This document shows, in pieces, positions 36,808-64,000 of a stretch of DNA of 64,000 nucleotides. Below the pieces are notes generated by a model. The model had not been told where the DNA came from. It saw only the letters and a list, made by a program, of their open reading frames with translations, and searched no databases. Position 1 is the first letter of the stretch; the number at the start of each line of letters is the position of its first letter. This DNA comes from Mastigias papua (Eukaryota; Cnidaria; Scyphozoa; Rhizostomeae; Mastigiidae): contig OZ025268.1 of assembly GCA_964019165.1 (NCBI GenBank), positions 3,271,501 through 3,335,500 of the forward strand, written 5' to 3'. Both the position numbers and the translations under genes were made by a program.

Positions 36808-38574
36808 CTAGCTTGGTGCAAATCAATAATGTCTCGATTCGGGGGCAATGCCCATGCCAGATATAATCTTAGAAAGTGTACCTGAAAAAGATAAAAAAGC
36901 TAGTAATAATCACCTAACTTCAATTAGCCGATGCTCTGGAAGAGGCCTTTTGATTTTGTTTCTGAGTCTGATCTATTTCAACCTGGTTATTTTATCTCAT
37001 TTATGATATAAGATCTTCAAGAGCAATTTTTGCAGATTTTGAAATAGTTGAATATGAGTTCCCAGCCATAGCTTTTTAGAATCGAAGCAGCGCTTTGGAA
37101 CCCTAATCACAAAAACTAAAACAAATTCTATAACGCTCAATTCGAACTTTTCTCACATCACATCGCAGTGAGGAAGAAGATTAATAGGGTTGGAAATAGT
37201 GAGTGGTAAATGGCGTGTAGTCTGCGTTGTGATTGGACAGTCATTCATTCGAGAAAATGCTGAAAGGATCAATATTTACATAATTAGATAGTCAGGATTG
37301 TCAATATATTTCCATTCGCAGATGTGACCTCTTGGGTGGTCTAGAAAGTCAGTAAAATTTTTAATTGGGCAATTACGCTGCAAAGTTTTGAGAAATCACA
37401 AATCTACAGCTTACGGTGTAACCAAACAAAGACCAACTGCAAATTTCACACAGGCAAAAATTTCTTTCGAAACTTTTCGGACGAAAGTTTTTCCTACCGA
37501 AAATGTTGGCTTAAACGTAAATATACAAGATTCTTTTAAGAAACCTAGAACAAGACCTGATTTTTGACCAGACTGGAGTAATAAAATTTAAAATGATAGT
37601 TTTTTAATTTTCACTGCACAGTTAGTGCTTTGACAATAGTACAGAAGTAGGAAAACCATGGATTGATATTCCGAATTTTTCTATGAATCGTTCCTCGAAA
37701 AATAGTTGCTACATTGTAATACACATAATTCATGCGAATTCGACTAAAATAGATCGAAGAAGCGTCCCAATTTTCGACTGTCTGCAGCTATAAAAATTTC
37801 ATGGACTCTTAAAATGTCCTACGGGAATTTGTCTTTAGTAGTACGAGGCCATAAAATCGTTGGTCTTCTGCATGTAGGTTCCTTATCAAAAAAACGTGTA
37901 AAACCTCTAGTCAGTAAGTATCAACACGCGTGCTAAGCAAGGAGCGCTCTATTCCACGCTGGATTGCACACCATACGGAATACACAGGAAGAAAGTAAAC
38001 AAGTTTAGATACATCAACCAGAAGTTGTCTAGACAAATAGAAAAATGCTACGCTATTTCCTTACTTTCACAGCAAGTTTAAGTGACAATACATGCAGCAT
38101 TAAGCTTATATCATTGCTGCAACCATGAAAAAATAAATTTTGGTGTACTACAAGAGTCACGTCTTGGACCACTTACGCTCTCAGAATACACCCACGGGCT
38201 TTCATACTACACTATTCTTTTCGATCTATCGATGAAATAAACAAAGCCACTAATATTGATACTGATAGTATCCTAAAGCAACTAGCACAACAAGCCATTA
38301 CCAACATGCAATGAGATTGCCTCCAATGGGAATACTTCAAATACAGATTAGTAACCAAACACATTCGCTATATTCCTATATCATCCCAATCACATGTTCC
38401 ACTCCGGAAGACGTTCAGATTGACACAATACATGACCTAATCCCATCGTACCACGCCATCCCAAGGTTCTTAGACATGCCCTGTAATCAATATGTTTACT
38501 GCTAGAGCCCAAAGTTTTCCCTACACACATACAAACACAAATATACATACGTATGTATAAATACACGATAACGT
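36808..38574. other. Unassigned DNA with one dispersed-repeat copy
   Basis: 37838-37900 (TCTTTAGTAGTACGAGGCCA, CTGCATGTAGGTTCCTTATC) is shared with 19972-20035 and 44811-44875. Otherwise nothing is recognised. Confidence 0.4.
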
Positions 38575-38907
38575 ATGCAGAAAATACACATAAAGAGAGG
38601 TGTTCCTCGTTTGACTCTCAAATCACGACTAAATTATTTCACAAATTACAACACGTATAACTACAATCATAACTACAGGACACTAATTGATACGGAGACA
38701 CACCACGATAACAGGACTGACATGGACTTACTAACCTCCACAACTAAATCACCTTTGTTTCCAAACAGCACCTTCATTTGTTGCAATGTACAAGTTCAGG
38801 TGCATTCTGGCGAAAATTATGTAGGTTTCGATAAGAAATCATTAGCAAAAATGTGGGAAATTATTGAGCAGGATACACAAAAAATACGGAAAAGACTCCT
38901 ACTCTAA
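38575..38907 (+). other. Open frame of unknown status, 110 codons
   Basis: The C-terminal half reads protein-like (VQVHSGENYVGFDKKSLAKM, then WEIIEQDTQKIRKRLLL). The N-terminal half is Asn/Tyr/Thr-rich and looks non-coding. An exon starting near 38790 is possible. No family recognised. Confidence 0.25.
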
Positions 38908-40190
<1,283 letters not shown>

Positions 40191-40946
40191 TTTTTCATTT
40201 CTGTTTTGAATGATGTGTGTTAAGTTCTGGTAGCCATAAAAGTCAACTTCCATCTCAAACCTCTATATAGCGAATATTCTCACATTTCACATGATGTCAT
40301 ACTAGGTCTGTTGGTCTCTTCAGATTAGGAGATGGAGCAATACTGATAGCTCCATGTGTACTCATTGTCCCTGGGTAATGTTTAGCCACGAAACTGCAAC
40401 ATTTAGCATTGTAGAAAAGGAAATTCCTTCACAAGGATGCTCAAAGATGATTCTAAGGTTACTTTTTGAATAGAAAAAATGAAACCCATAGTTATTAATC
40501 TATCAAAGGGTATTCCTATGGCTCCTAGAATCGAATCACTTAGCCACAATTTGACAACTTAGACCTAAAAATCAGAAAGCAAACTACCCAAAAATACGTA
40601 AATCATCCAATTTTCAAGTCACGAGCAAAATTTTCCAACACGTAGCAACCATTTATGTAAATTTGACCTGTTTAAAAAGTATTTATTTTAACCACAAAAA
40701 TTGTAATTTCCATTTAGCTGCAAGAATGCAGCCAACGAGTAAAGTCAATGTAGCCACATTACTGAAACTCAGACCCTGTAAAAGGGTTTAATTCGAACAA
40801 CCATCTGGTTGGGAGTTTAGCCTCAAAACTGCAACTTAACACGGTGATCCAACAAAGTTATTCACATTTCCATGAATTCGGTCAAATTTCATGCATTTTC
40901 CAGGTGCACCTTTATTTATGGCCATGCTGATACATACATACATACA

Positions 40947-41061
<115 letters not shown>

Positions 41062-41439
41062 CATATTTATATCGACGTCTATTTAAGTTTCATTGTTTCA
41101 GTTGTCTATTTTTGCTTTCATGCAGGTTCTTCATAGATAGCAGAAATTTGCATTTTCTGATGAAGTCAACTTGTAACAATATGTGAAAATTAGTATTTTT
41201 ATCATTATTACTATTTTACTTACTAGTAGTACTATATAAATATATATCAAAAAGTAATAATTATTATAATGACTATAGTTATGATTAGACTAGGATTCAT
41301 TGCTATTTTTTCTAATTTTGTTACTAATTCTTATAGCTTGCAGTATGTATCCGGTTAGCCAATGGTAACTACTTTGATAGGTGAGGTTGCTACTCTATGC
41401 ACGTTATTGGAATCAAAATGAAAGTTCCCATTGTAATTA

Positions 41440-42720
41440 TTACCAATGTAGGGATTTCTGGAGATACAAGAGTTCCACCGAAAAAAGTTGAAAAAAATAG
41501 AAAAGTACAGTGATTTTCCAAGTCGATGGGGCTACGATGCCCCCCCCCCTCCCCGTCTGGTGTGAACAGTGCTCTCTCGCCTGCAGGTCCAATGCACATT
41601 GCGATGGAACTGCGATGGCTCCCCTGAGCAAATTGGGTAAGAAAGGGGCAGGGCAATCAGCAAGGTAGACAGCTAGGATTTCTTGTAGGGTTCTGTTTTG
41701 CCTCTCATCAAGATCATCGCACTGTGGGTGATATGCTGTAGTGCGAGATTTATGCGTACCCATTAATTCACATATCTCATGCATCAAATTGCTTTCCAAG
41801 TCTGATCGGAATGAACCAAAGAAGGGGGCCCGAAGCGACTAAAAACGCAAGAGACCAAAATGGCGGCTACAGTTCTTGCCATATGGTCCTTTGCGGGAAA
41901 CACCCCATATCACTTCATAAAGTAGTCCATCACAATTAAGTAAATGTCAGTTGCCACTGGAAGTCTCGGGTAAGGGACCCATACAATCCATGGCCCAAAA
42001 AACAAAAGCCTCATTGACTTCTATGGGCTGTAATGGGGCCTTATTTTGATCATTGTTTAGTTGAACTTGAGTTAAGTTTCACATTCAGCCACAAACTACC
42101 GAATATCGACAGACACTTAAGGCCAAAAAATCGATGACGTGCACGCAGAAGAGTTTTAGTTACACCTAAGTGGCCGGAAGATGGGGAGGCATGAACGCCG
42201 TGAAGGACAGAGGGAATCAAAGCATGAGGAATAACAAACGTGTAACGTGGAAAGGAGGCTGTATGGCTGATCTTTTTAACATGCAGGCCATCTTGAAGGT
42301 ATAATTGGTCCCAGCAATGCCAAAGAGTGCGCAACTCTTCACAATTTTTCTAAACAAAGGCTGGAGGTCGTGGATAACCATGCAATTTCATCTCAATAAC
42401 CTTGGCTAAGTTCGGGTCGGCGCGTTGTGCATCAAAGAGGCTGTTGGCAGGGGAGATAGTAGTGATACAATTGGGCAGAGAAGTAACCGTGGGCTCAAAA
42501 GCAAGTGAACCATGATCAGAAGTGGGCAAACGAGAAAGAGAATCAGTACTAGAATTATGATTGCCTGGCATATGTTTTACAGAAAAAGTTATTCTTGGAG
42601 CTGCATTGTCCAGTGTCCTAAACGGCCTTTCGGCTCTATGGAGTGAAGCCATTGTAAAGCACTATGATTAGTGACTAACAACTAGTGGACACCTAGCAAA
42701 TAAATGCGAAATACCACAGC
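41440..42720 (-). mobile_element. Ty3-type LTR retrotransposon pol remnant (RNase H to integrase)
   Basis: Read on the minus strand from 42720 down: the RNase H end (VTNHSALQWLHSIEP, then SVKHMPGNHNSSTDSLSRLP), the integrase zinc-binding region (HASPSSGHLGVTKTLLRARH), the integrase core (AMDCMGPLPETSSGN), then SDLESNLMHEICELMG and TTAYHPQCDDLDERQNRTL. The order and motifs are those of Ty3/mdg4-class elements. Several stops and frame shifts interrupt it, and no LTR, gag or protease was seen, so it is a dead internal fragment. Confidence 0.85.
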
Positions 42721-43051
42721 TAGTAATTAGCAATTAGTCAATCACATGTCAGTTATTACTATTCACGAGGTCATGCTAAATCATTACAAAAGCCTGAATG
42801 GCTTCTTGAAGGAAAAATCTGCTTTGCTCAGAGTTGCTAGACTATTGAGAAAAGTTCTAGATAATAAAAGTCATTAGTGAAGATTTGATCTTCCGAAGTC
42901 ACAAGAGCATCCAATCAAAATCTCAGTATGGGCACTAAGGATAAAGCAATATTGATAATAATCATGACAATAGACACCTGGTTCAATCAGGTATGCCAGT
43001 CATTATAACAGATACGGTGAAGGAGCAATGTAACAAAAGCTACCCGAATGG

Positions 43052-43610
43052 AACGTGCCTGGAAGAGATAAGGTAGAAGAGATATGGGTAAAGATTCTGG
43101 GAAGTATACATGAGAAAGTTAGAAGACAGTTTGATGAAATTTTGAATGGAATGAGTCAAAATCCTAGATGGATTATCAGTGGAAGAACAGTTTTGTATTG
43201 GAGGAACAAAAGCAAAGAGGAATGCTAAGAACAACAAAAAGCCACTAAGATGCTTGCCAGTTGGTGGAAACTAATGAGCACGTGAATCATACATGTGCAT
43301 AATTGCTTACACATAAATATGAAGACATAGCAATTGGAGCTGAGATCATCTGGAGAACGCCTGGGAGAGTAGAACATAAGGAGAGGAATTTTCCATAAGA
43401 ATCTATCAGTTCTATATGTGGCGGGTAGTCAGTTCAGTCTATCATTTGACAGGAACTCTGAACATTAAAATCTTACTGAATGTGTAAAAGCAAAGGAGAA
43501 CTTATATTGGTAACCAGAGATATTCAATTAAAAGGGCAGATTGTTCAGATTTCAGCTTATCTATTCACAACGACAACTAGTATGAAGGGATTGAAAGTCA
43601 TACTAGCAAA
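43052..43610 (+). mobile_element. R2/NeSL-like non-LTR reverse transcriptase remnant
   Basis: The plus strand reads NVPGRDKVEEIWVKIL, then HEKVRRQFDEILNGMSQNP, RWIISGRTVLYWRNKSK, a stop, and ATKMLASWWKLMST. This matches the PG.D.V...W, GRTVL..KD and CLP..WKLLT landmarks at the start of R2/NeSL-type RT domains. Later text is too eroded to follow. It lies 0.3 kb beyond the 5' side of the oppositely oriented Ty3-type remnant. Confidence 0.6.
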
Positions 43611-44810
43611 CTAATAAGAAAAGGCACTGATTTTAAGATAACATCATTTAGTAAAGTCGATAAACACATGATTTCCGATATATGATAACAAATCATTTAT
43701 CATTTTGAGTTCAATAGCCAATCCTATTCTACCTTTTCTGACAGGATAACATACACGCTATCTCTTCAGTAAGCAACAACTTCTCCTTAAATTGGCAGGC
43801 AAAGAGATATCGCTATCCAAATTCTGTAATTCAAACCCGCAAGTGACATATATTACAACAGAATTTCTCATTAAGGACTCGTCAAACTCTACGAAGAATA
43901 GTTGCTAATTTTCTAAATAATGATAACAAAACCAGAAAACAATAAATAGGCAAAAAAATAGCAATACTTACATAAACATGTGGAAGAAAGTAGAATGGAT
44001 GGTGTAGTAATTATCAATGCAACCTTTCTAAAAATAAAAAAAACACAATCAGAAAAAACCAGCTAAGGCCCAGAGATGAACAAGGCATCAAACTATATTT
44101 TCATCATGAAACGATAAGGTCTTCGCATACCTAAGACCTGCTTAGACTATTGCTCGAGAAATCACAAAATACGAGTTGGTAGATATGCAATGCGCACGTT
44201 CATCATTGTGTTGTTTTGTAAAAATCTTTTGTTTGCTTACAAGCAGGTGAAATGAAATACGATAAGCACACCTGCTACAGGCCTATTAGACCTTCATATG
44301 TCTAGCTTAAATGTAATTCACTGAGAGTTCACCCATGTATTTAAGGACATTCATCTAAGCACTTAGGGTGAGAGAACGTAATCACGACGTACATTATGGA
44401 ATAGCCTCCAAAGAGGTCAAGTTGGTCTATAGCCTACAGATCTATAACAGACTAATTTAAAAATGATGTATGAGTCATACGTGACACAAACCGAGTCCAT
44501 GTACAATGCTTAGCGAATTAAGATCAGGCACTGTTCTTACTTTTATTCTTATACAGTTCGAACATTAAACAGATATTGCATAGTCCTGTATCTACGGTAT
44601 GCTAGATTACCTTTACTTATGCTCAATTGCATCTACAATCTTGCCTATTGTAAATAAACTGAAAAAGATAAAAATCCTACTATGCAATAACACGAAAACG
44701 CTTTGTCTATAAGGAACCCAGCTCAAGGCCTAGTTCCAAATAATTCTTGATTACTTACTGTTATATATGATTTTTAAATTGAAAAATTCCTTAGAGATTT
44801 TCCTTTAGTA

Positions 44811-45540
44811 GTATAAGTTCTTTAAATATTTCATTCTACATGTAGGTTCCTTATAAAGTGGTTCCTTGAATAAAAAGCATTTAAAGTATCCATTTGAACA
44901 ACAAGTGGCCATATTGCTTGCAAAAAATAACGGTGTAGGAAACAGTCGACTGATTGCAAAATGCCTAAAGAGGCTTCGCGTATCATAAAATTGACTATAG
45001 CTATATTTGCCTAGAAGTGAAACTCGCTGGCTAGGTGTTCTTGTAGGTGACAGCTGTTTGGGACTTTTAATTACCAAATAAATTTGAAAAATGGAAAACC
45101 ACATGATGTGGAAAGCTAATAGCAAATGTGCTTGATGCAAGCAGCGATACAATTGGAAGCAAAAACCTCTGAAAAACTGTGAACATAAGACTAAAGACCA
45201 ATGGTGGAAACTTATAGAGCTTTAGGGAGGCTGGCATTGGTAGGCTTGAAGACACCATTGGCCCATTTGACTTCAATCCATAGTTCAGTTCCTAAAATAT
45301 CTGACCATATCCCAAAGGTCGAAGTTTGCCAGAGCCAAAGATTCATTTTTAGTTTGAAAAGACCCAATGCATTGATCCAGTCCATGGAGTCCTTCATATC
45401 TGGAAACGTCCTTTCACATCTCGTCAGAAGTTCAGAAGACCACAAATGGGTAGATATCGGTAGAATGGAACAAAACATTGATATTGGAAACATTAATGCA
45501 CTTAAAACTGAGAACAACAATCACATTTCGTTCTAGAGTG
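44811..45540. other. ORF-dense patch on both strands, unclassified
   Basis: The left edge holds the dispersed repeat seen at 19972 and 37838. From 45067 to 45536 both strands carry open frames of about 70-111 codons, and the local GC content is higher than around it. Minus-strand text such as SELLTRCERTFPDMKDSMDW could come from a decayed transposon or a real exon. No match is recognised. Confidence 0.3.
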
Positions 45541-46061
45541 AGTGATACAAAACTCTACGCTAGGTAACTGAGAACCAGCCGATTTGGCACTCTAATATCA
45601 GGTAGTCAAAAGCAACAAATGATGCACAAGCTTACTTACATTCCCAGATGCTGTGAACAACATGCTGAACTCAACTGCTATCGCTACGAATTCAAGTGGA
45701 CAAGTAACAGAAAAATTGCAACATATTGCTTGAGAATAAACTGGGTGTTAAACTTTCACAATTTTCTAAACAGGATTCTGAACCCTGTAAACAGATCCAT
45801 ACATATACATTAATAGATATATATTCAATGTACATGTACGTGGGTACACAGCATTCGCATATACATATATATATATATAAATATATTTATATATAGATAG
45901 ATACTTAGATACTCAAGAAAAAACTCCAACTTCTGAAACGTTTCGGTACAAGCCTTCACAGTTACAACATTCCTGGTACACACTATAAGGTATATTATAA
46001 TATTTGAGAAATTCGACCAAGTGAATTCCCATAATTCATTCAATGCAATAGTAAAACGTAC

Positions 46062-46562
46062 CCATCGATGCACTTTGGAATGCCCTGAAATCAGATTGCG
46101 GATTCGGCAAACAGTGTCGAGGAATAAAAATGATGGAATGTATAGGCACCAGGAAAATCCTATTTCCAGCATTGAATCTTCAACGTGCCACAAAATAATG
46201 AGATTGAAGAGTCAAGCCAAACTGGACTTCATTCACGCAAAATCATATTACTAAAACATATTGCATATTCTACACAACATAGATTTTTCCTATTCTCCGC
46301 TAGGAAATTGGATTCGAACACAAGAACAACTAATTGCAAATCAAATCAACGCTGCATGTTTCCTCCAGTCTTCTTCGTATTCATGTCCAGTGACAATGAA
46401 GTGTAAACATGAGATAGTACTATCCAGCAGGTGAAATGCGTAATGAGAAATTACTACGAGTCTCTCTCACTTGAGATTCCTCTGACAAACCTTCAAGTTA
46501 CCTAGATACTTACCAATAGCAACATAGAGGTCGTCATATGTGAAGGTATACTTATCCTTAGA
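46062..46562 (-). CDS. Candidate two-exon fragment of an unidentified host gene
   Basis: The minus-strand segment 46514-46562 lies between a CAG acceptor and a strong GTAAGTAT donor and reads SKDKYTFTYDDLYVAI. It joins in phase 1 to 46062-46084 (HSKVHRW), which ends at a GTACGT donor. Without that second donor the frame stays open into a Trp-rich hydrophobic stretch (ELWEFTWSNFSNIIIYL). Another strong-donor segment on the same strand, near 43972-44027, may belong to the same gene. The start of the first segment is a local 28-bp tandem duplication, which weakens the case. No family is recognised. Confidence 0.28.
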
Positions 46563-48980
46563 CTGTGAAGGTTTACTTATCCTTGCCCTATTCCTAAAGC
46601 ACAAATGTCATCTTTTCCTGTTACACTTTTCTAAATGGTTGTCTATACCTGCCTTTAATTTGCTTTTCACTTATTTTTCTCCCCTTGGCATATTAGTTAG
46701 TCTGTCCCTTTGATATATTTTCATATGATTAATCCTGGAGTGGGTCCGAAACGTTTTTGTGGAAAAGTTTAAGTTTAAGTCGAAATAGATGTGGCGTAAA
46801 AAAATGAAGAATCATTAAATCACTATTACTTGTGCGTCGTAGTTCTGGCACTAAGACTCATAATAAAGCTGCACTTTCCAACCTGTGTGCCAAGCTATGC
46901 TTGCTTGACGGGTCACATTGATGACGACTTTCGCCTGTGTCCGTAACAGGTAACAAGCCAGAACAACATTACAGTTCTAAGAACAAACCAGAGAAATTAC
47001 CATGCTCTAAAACTGAGGGAAACGTGGTGCAAGCCTGACCATATTCATTTATCTAAAACGGACGCATATACAAGAACAAATCCTACAAGAGAAGTTTCCA
47101 AACGTCGCACAAAGCAATATTTTAGATAACATTAAATGCAATCTAAAAATATACGTAGCTTAATTCCGAGCACTTTTCAATGCTAAAAATGGGATTTTAA
47201 CAGTGAGCACAGGAATGCTGGAAAAAGCTGGCGACCAAACAATAAATAAATATGCCCATGATATGCAGAATGAATAGATGCAAACATACAAATTTCCAAC
47301 AAACAAAGGAAGATGATACTAGGATAAAGAAAAGATTGGCAAAACGTAGCAGTGCAATGAAAATTACTTCAAGGCGTACTGTGGCAATAGGGGATGATGT
47401 AACAAATGATTAAAAACAAAATGCTAGGATTTCGTTCAAATAAACAGTGTTTATTGTTTACGCCCTCATTTTACGAATGAGGTATTTGCCACGTCAACGA
47501 CTAAAACTCTAAGAACACGATCAAAAGGACGAGAAATAGGAATACTGAGAAAAAAGATGAGAGCACGAAACCAACGATATACATTGTGCGAGTTCATTAC
47601 GCAAGCCACCTCCAAAACATTGGCGGTCTTAGCTTTCTGCGGTCGCACTTGAGCTTGATGATATTGTTCAAATTCAAGTTGCGAATCATCTCAAAACAAA
47701 AATACTTAAAGGTGATGATGCGTTACTAGTTGAGTACTAATGCATCACATGCATTACTGGTCTACAAAACCTATAAATAAAGGACAATTTGATGGTGCAA
47801 CTTCTTATCTTTACAAAGCATTTGGATTAAGTTTCAATATTTGCCCGCATTTAGAAATCTGACTGACTTTGAAGAACGCTCTGAAAATCCATATCAGATT
47901 AAGACTTTTGAAATTTGCCTATCATCAAATATTTATTTGAAACGTAAATCGCATAAATTGCAGAGAAAACGCCTAGAGAACTACAAAGATTTCTGCTATA
48001 ATATTTACGTCAAAATTGAATAAATCTAGATGCCCACTGTCTTTGGTATTATTAACTTTGATGATCATCGGCGAAAAAGACTCAGTTGCTAATCAAATGT
48101 TTGAATCAAAATCAAGATGAAGATCCTCTTTTCAACTGTAATGGAGACGCACGGCTTGTCGGTCTGGAATTTGTACAATGGCATATCAATAACAAGACCC
48201 CATTGAAGTTATACTATGTATATTCTAATACTTTTGGTGCAGCAGCGACTTGGAGCGACAACTTTTTATCATCTAGTTTCTTCGCCAATTTGCTCTTAGT
48301 GTGAATGTCCCCTTATATGTAATAGCCACTGGGTATGACATAGATAATGCTCCCTCCCAGTCGTATTGTTTTCAATGTGTTGTAGATGTTGTGTAATTGT
48401 TATTGATGTTGTACTAACAAAGTGCATAGAAAAAAGCATTTATGGGCCAAAAATCCATCATGCAGATAGCATAATTTCAGTATGGCTTGAATCAATTGTG
48501 ACCTAGTCTCTAAACAACAATATTCAGTACACAAGTCATGTCATATCATTCATACAGTAGTATGAGATATACAAACAAGGTACCAAATGAATCACCTGAA
48601 TATAAGAATGAAGGAACTCTTAGATGGTCTTCATTGCCTTCTCAAGCAAATTTCTAATGCTACAGATCCCATTGAATTCATGTTGTGTACAGTTCAATAT
48701 TCAAAATTCTTCGTTCAAGTAAATGAATTCACCGTGCATTTAAGCTTGTCTTAAAAACTCTGAAGTTTAATGAATTTGAAGCTGCAAGTCAGCTATAAGT
48801 TGACCGATCAACAAAATTCTGAAAGGCAATAATGAATAGCCACCTAAAATTGCTAAAAGAACACGGCCTCAAATATACCGTCAAAATGTGCCAACAGTTG
48901 GGAAGTAACACACGCGCCCTAAAGCTGCTTGCCTGTGAACCTGTTGATAACATGCTGTTAAGGTTGAACATGAAATTAGG

Positions 48981-48982
<2 letters not shown>
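46563..48982. other. Unassigned DNA with weak plus-strand coding signal
   Basis: Plus-strand frames 47841-48023 and 48086-48304 have protein-like composition (FEERSENPYQIKTFEICLSS; DARLVGLEFVQWHINNKTPL) and could be decayed transposon coding sequence. No family recognised. Confidence 0.25.
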
Positions 48983-49882
<900 letters not shown>

Positions 49883-49916
49883 ATAAATAGATACTGAAGA
49901 AAAAACTGATAACTGA

Positions 49917-49955
49917 TATATATATATACATATACATATATATATACATATACAT

Positions 49956-50049
<94 letters not shown>

Positions 50050-50068
50050 CTATATATATATATATATA
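49917..50068. repeat. (TA)n microsatellite between SINE units
   Basis: TA units with CATA interruptions at the left, running into the SINE tail at 50069. Confidence 0.95.
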
Positions 50069-50345
50069 AAGGAGAAATCCTGGTTACTCGCAAGCTACTG
50101 AGTTCATATGTAGAGCTGCTTGAAAAAGGCGAAAGCCGAAAGTAACCTAAAGGTGCTAAAATCAGGAGAATTAAAACAAGCCACTGTGGTCTAGTGGTTA
50201 AGACGCTTGCCCGGAAAGCAAGAGATCCGTGGTTCGATTCCCGGTGGTGGCAAGTTTTAATTTTCTCCTGATTTTTCTGAGAATAATAATGTTTCTGTCT
50301 GCACTGAAAAAGGAGAAATCCTGGTTACTCGCAAGCTACTGAGTT
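50069..50345 (+). mobile_element. SINE tail plus SINE unit 4
   Basis: 50069-50172 is the tail of a unit (GGAGAAATCCTGGTTACTCG, GCGAAAGCCGAAAGTAACC). Unit 4 starts with a 73-nt tRNA-like head (50180-50252, loop CCGGAAA) and ends at GAGTTCATATATATA, where the next (TA)n block begins. Confidence 0.82.
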
Positions 50346-50346
50346 C

Positions 50347-50827
<481 letters not shown>

Positions 50828-50940
50828 GTACGTATTTCAGAGTGAAAGTATAAAAACCAAATAAAAATGATGCTCGTGCTCATTAAAATCACATAACCAT
50901 AGAGGAATGCACACACATAGGTACGTAAAAGGGGTTCTTG

Positions 50941-50946
50941 TTTATT
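50941..50946 (-). terminator. Possible poly(A) signal AATAAA of DCTN2
   Basis: Canonical AATAAA on the minus strand, 214 nt past the dynamitin stop at 51160. It lies just before the large (TA)n block at 50347-50825, which would fall outside the transcript. Confidence 0.45.
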
Positions 50947-51159
50947 CATATAAACTCTTTTGTCCATACTGCAAAAACATTTACCTGTCTGTTTTCCTTT
51001 GACTTAAAACTACGTCTACTAGCCAAGGAGCAAAAGCATCGTTCAAACGAAGATTAATGATGAAATATTCAATAGATACTCTTTCCATGACAATATTCTA
51101 TGATAAGACAGACAATAAATATAATTAAATACCAGTCACTGTCAACAGACGAATACCTA

Positions 51160-63878
<12,719 letters not shown>

Positions 63879-64000
63879 CTGATTGGAGAAATAGGAAATC
63901 CCCTGTTAACTCTCACATATGTAAAACTAATTAAATACCTTTAATATATATAAACATTGATTTCATATAAAATATTGATATATGTAACAGGAAAAGATTC

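Noticed and set aside
45067..45536. A firm transposase or membrane-protein call for the ORF-dense patch
   Set aside because: Open frames occur on both strands and no motif could be matched, so it is left unclassified.

Overview
Eukaryotic, AT-rich genomic DNA from an intron-rich invertebrate animal. There are no bacterial operon features. All recognisable host genes are split by GT-AG introns, and much of the rest is transposon debris and long (TA)n or (GT)n microsatellites. Penelope-like GIY-YIG fragments, CR1/L2-like and R2/NeSL-like retroelement pieces and a tRNA-headed SINE fit an aquatic invertebrate, possibly a cnidarian, but the species cannot be fixed from the sequence.

Three host genes could be rebuilt exon by exon with phase-consistent splice sites. 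(1) POLI, DNA polymerase iota (+ strand, 2058-6097, 3 coding exons, 754 aa): a translesion polymerase with complete catalytic motifs, a PCNA-binding motif, a ubiquitin-binding motif and a second PIP-like C-terminus. (2) A TRIM-NHL E3 ligase of the TRIM71/LIN-41 domain order (- strand, 8500-21773, 11 exons, 903 aa): RING, two B-boxes, coiled coil, filamin repeat, six NHL blades. (3) DCTN2/dynamitin (- strand, 51160 to beyond the right edge; 14 mostly tiny exons, the C-terminal 260 aa), the p50 subunit of dynactin. POLI and the TRIM gene converge across about 2.4 kb.

The roughly 29 kb between the TRIM start and the dynamitin stop is mostly mobile DNA: LINE 3' ends, a head-to-head pair of Penelope-like copies, a Ty3-type pol remnant beside an R2/NeSL-like RT remnant, MITEs, minisatellites and a SINE array broken up by (TA)n. 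Several exon-like, phase-compatible segments on the minus strand (22.0-27.5 kb and 46.0-46.6 kb) may belong to further host genes that I could not identify.

The most interesting observations are a hAT-type MITE family with three copies that all keep 8-bp target-site duplications (one inserted just inside a dynamitin 5' splice site), the micro-exon structure of dynamitin, the inverted Penelope-like pair, the SINE units with microsatellites expanded at one fixed internal position, and a minisatellite made of consensus 5' splice sites. No cellular pathway links the three genes; their neighbourhood looks incidental.
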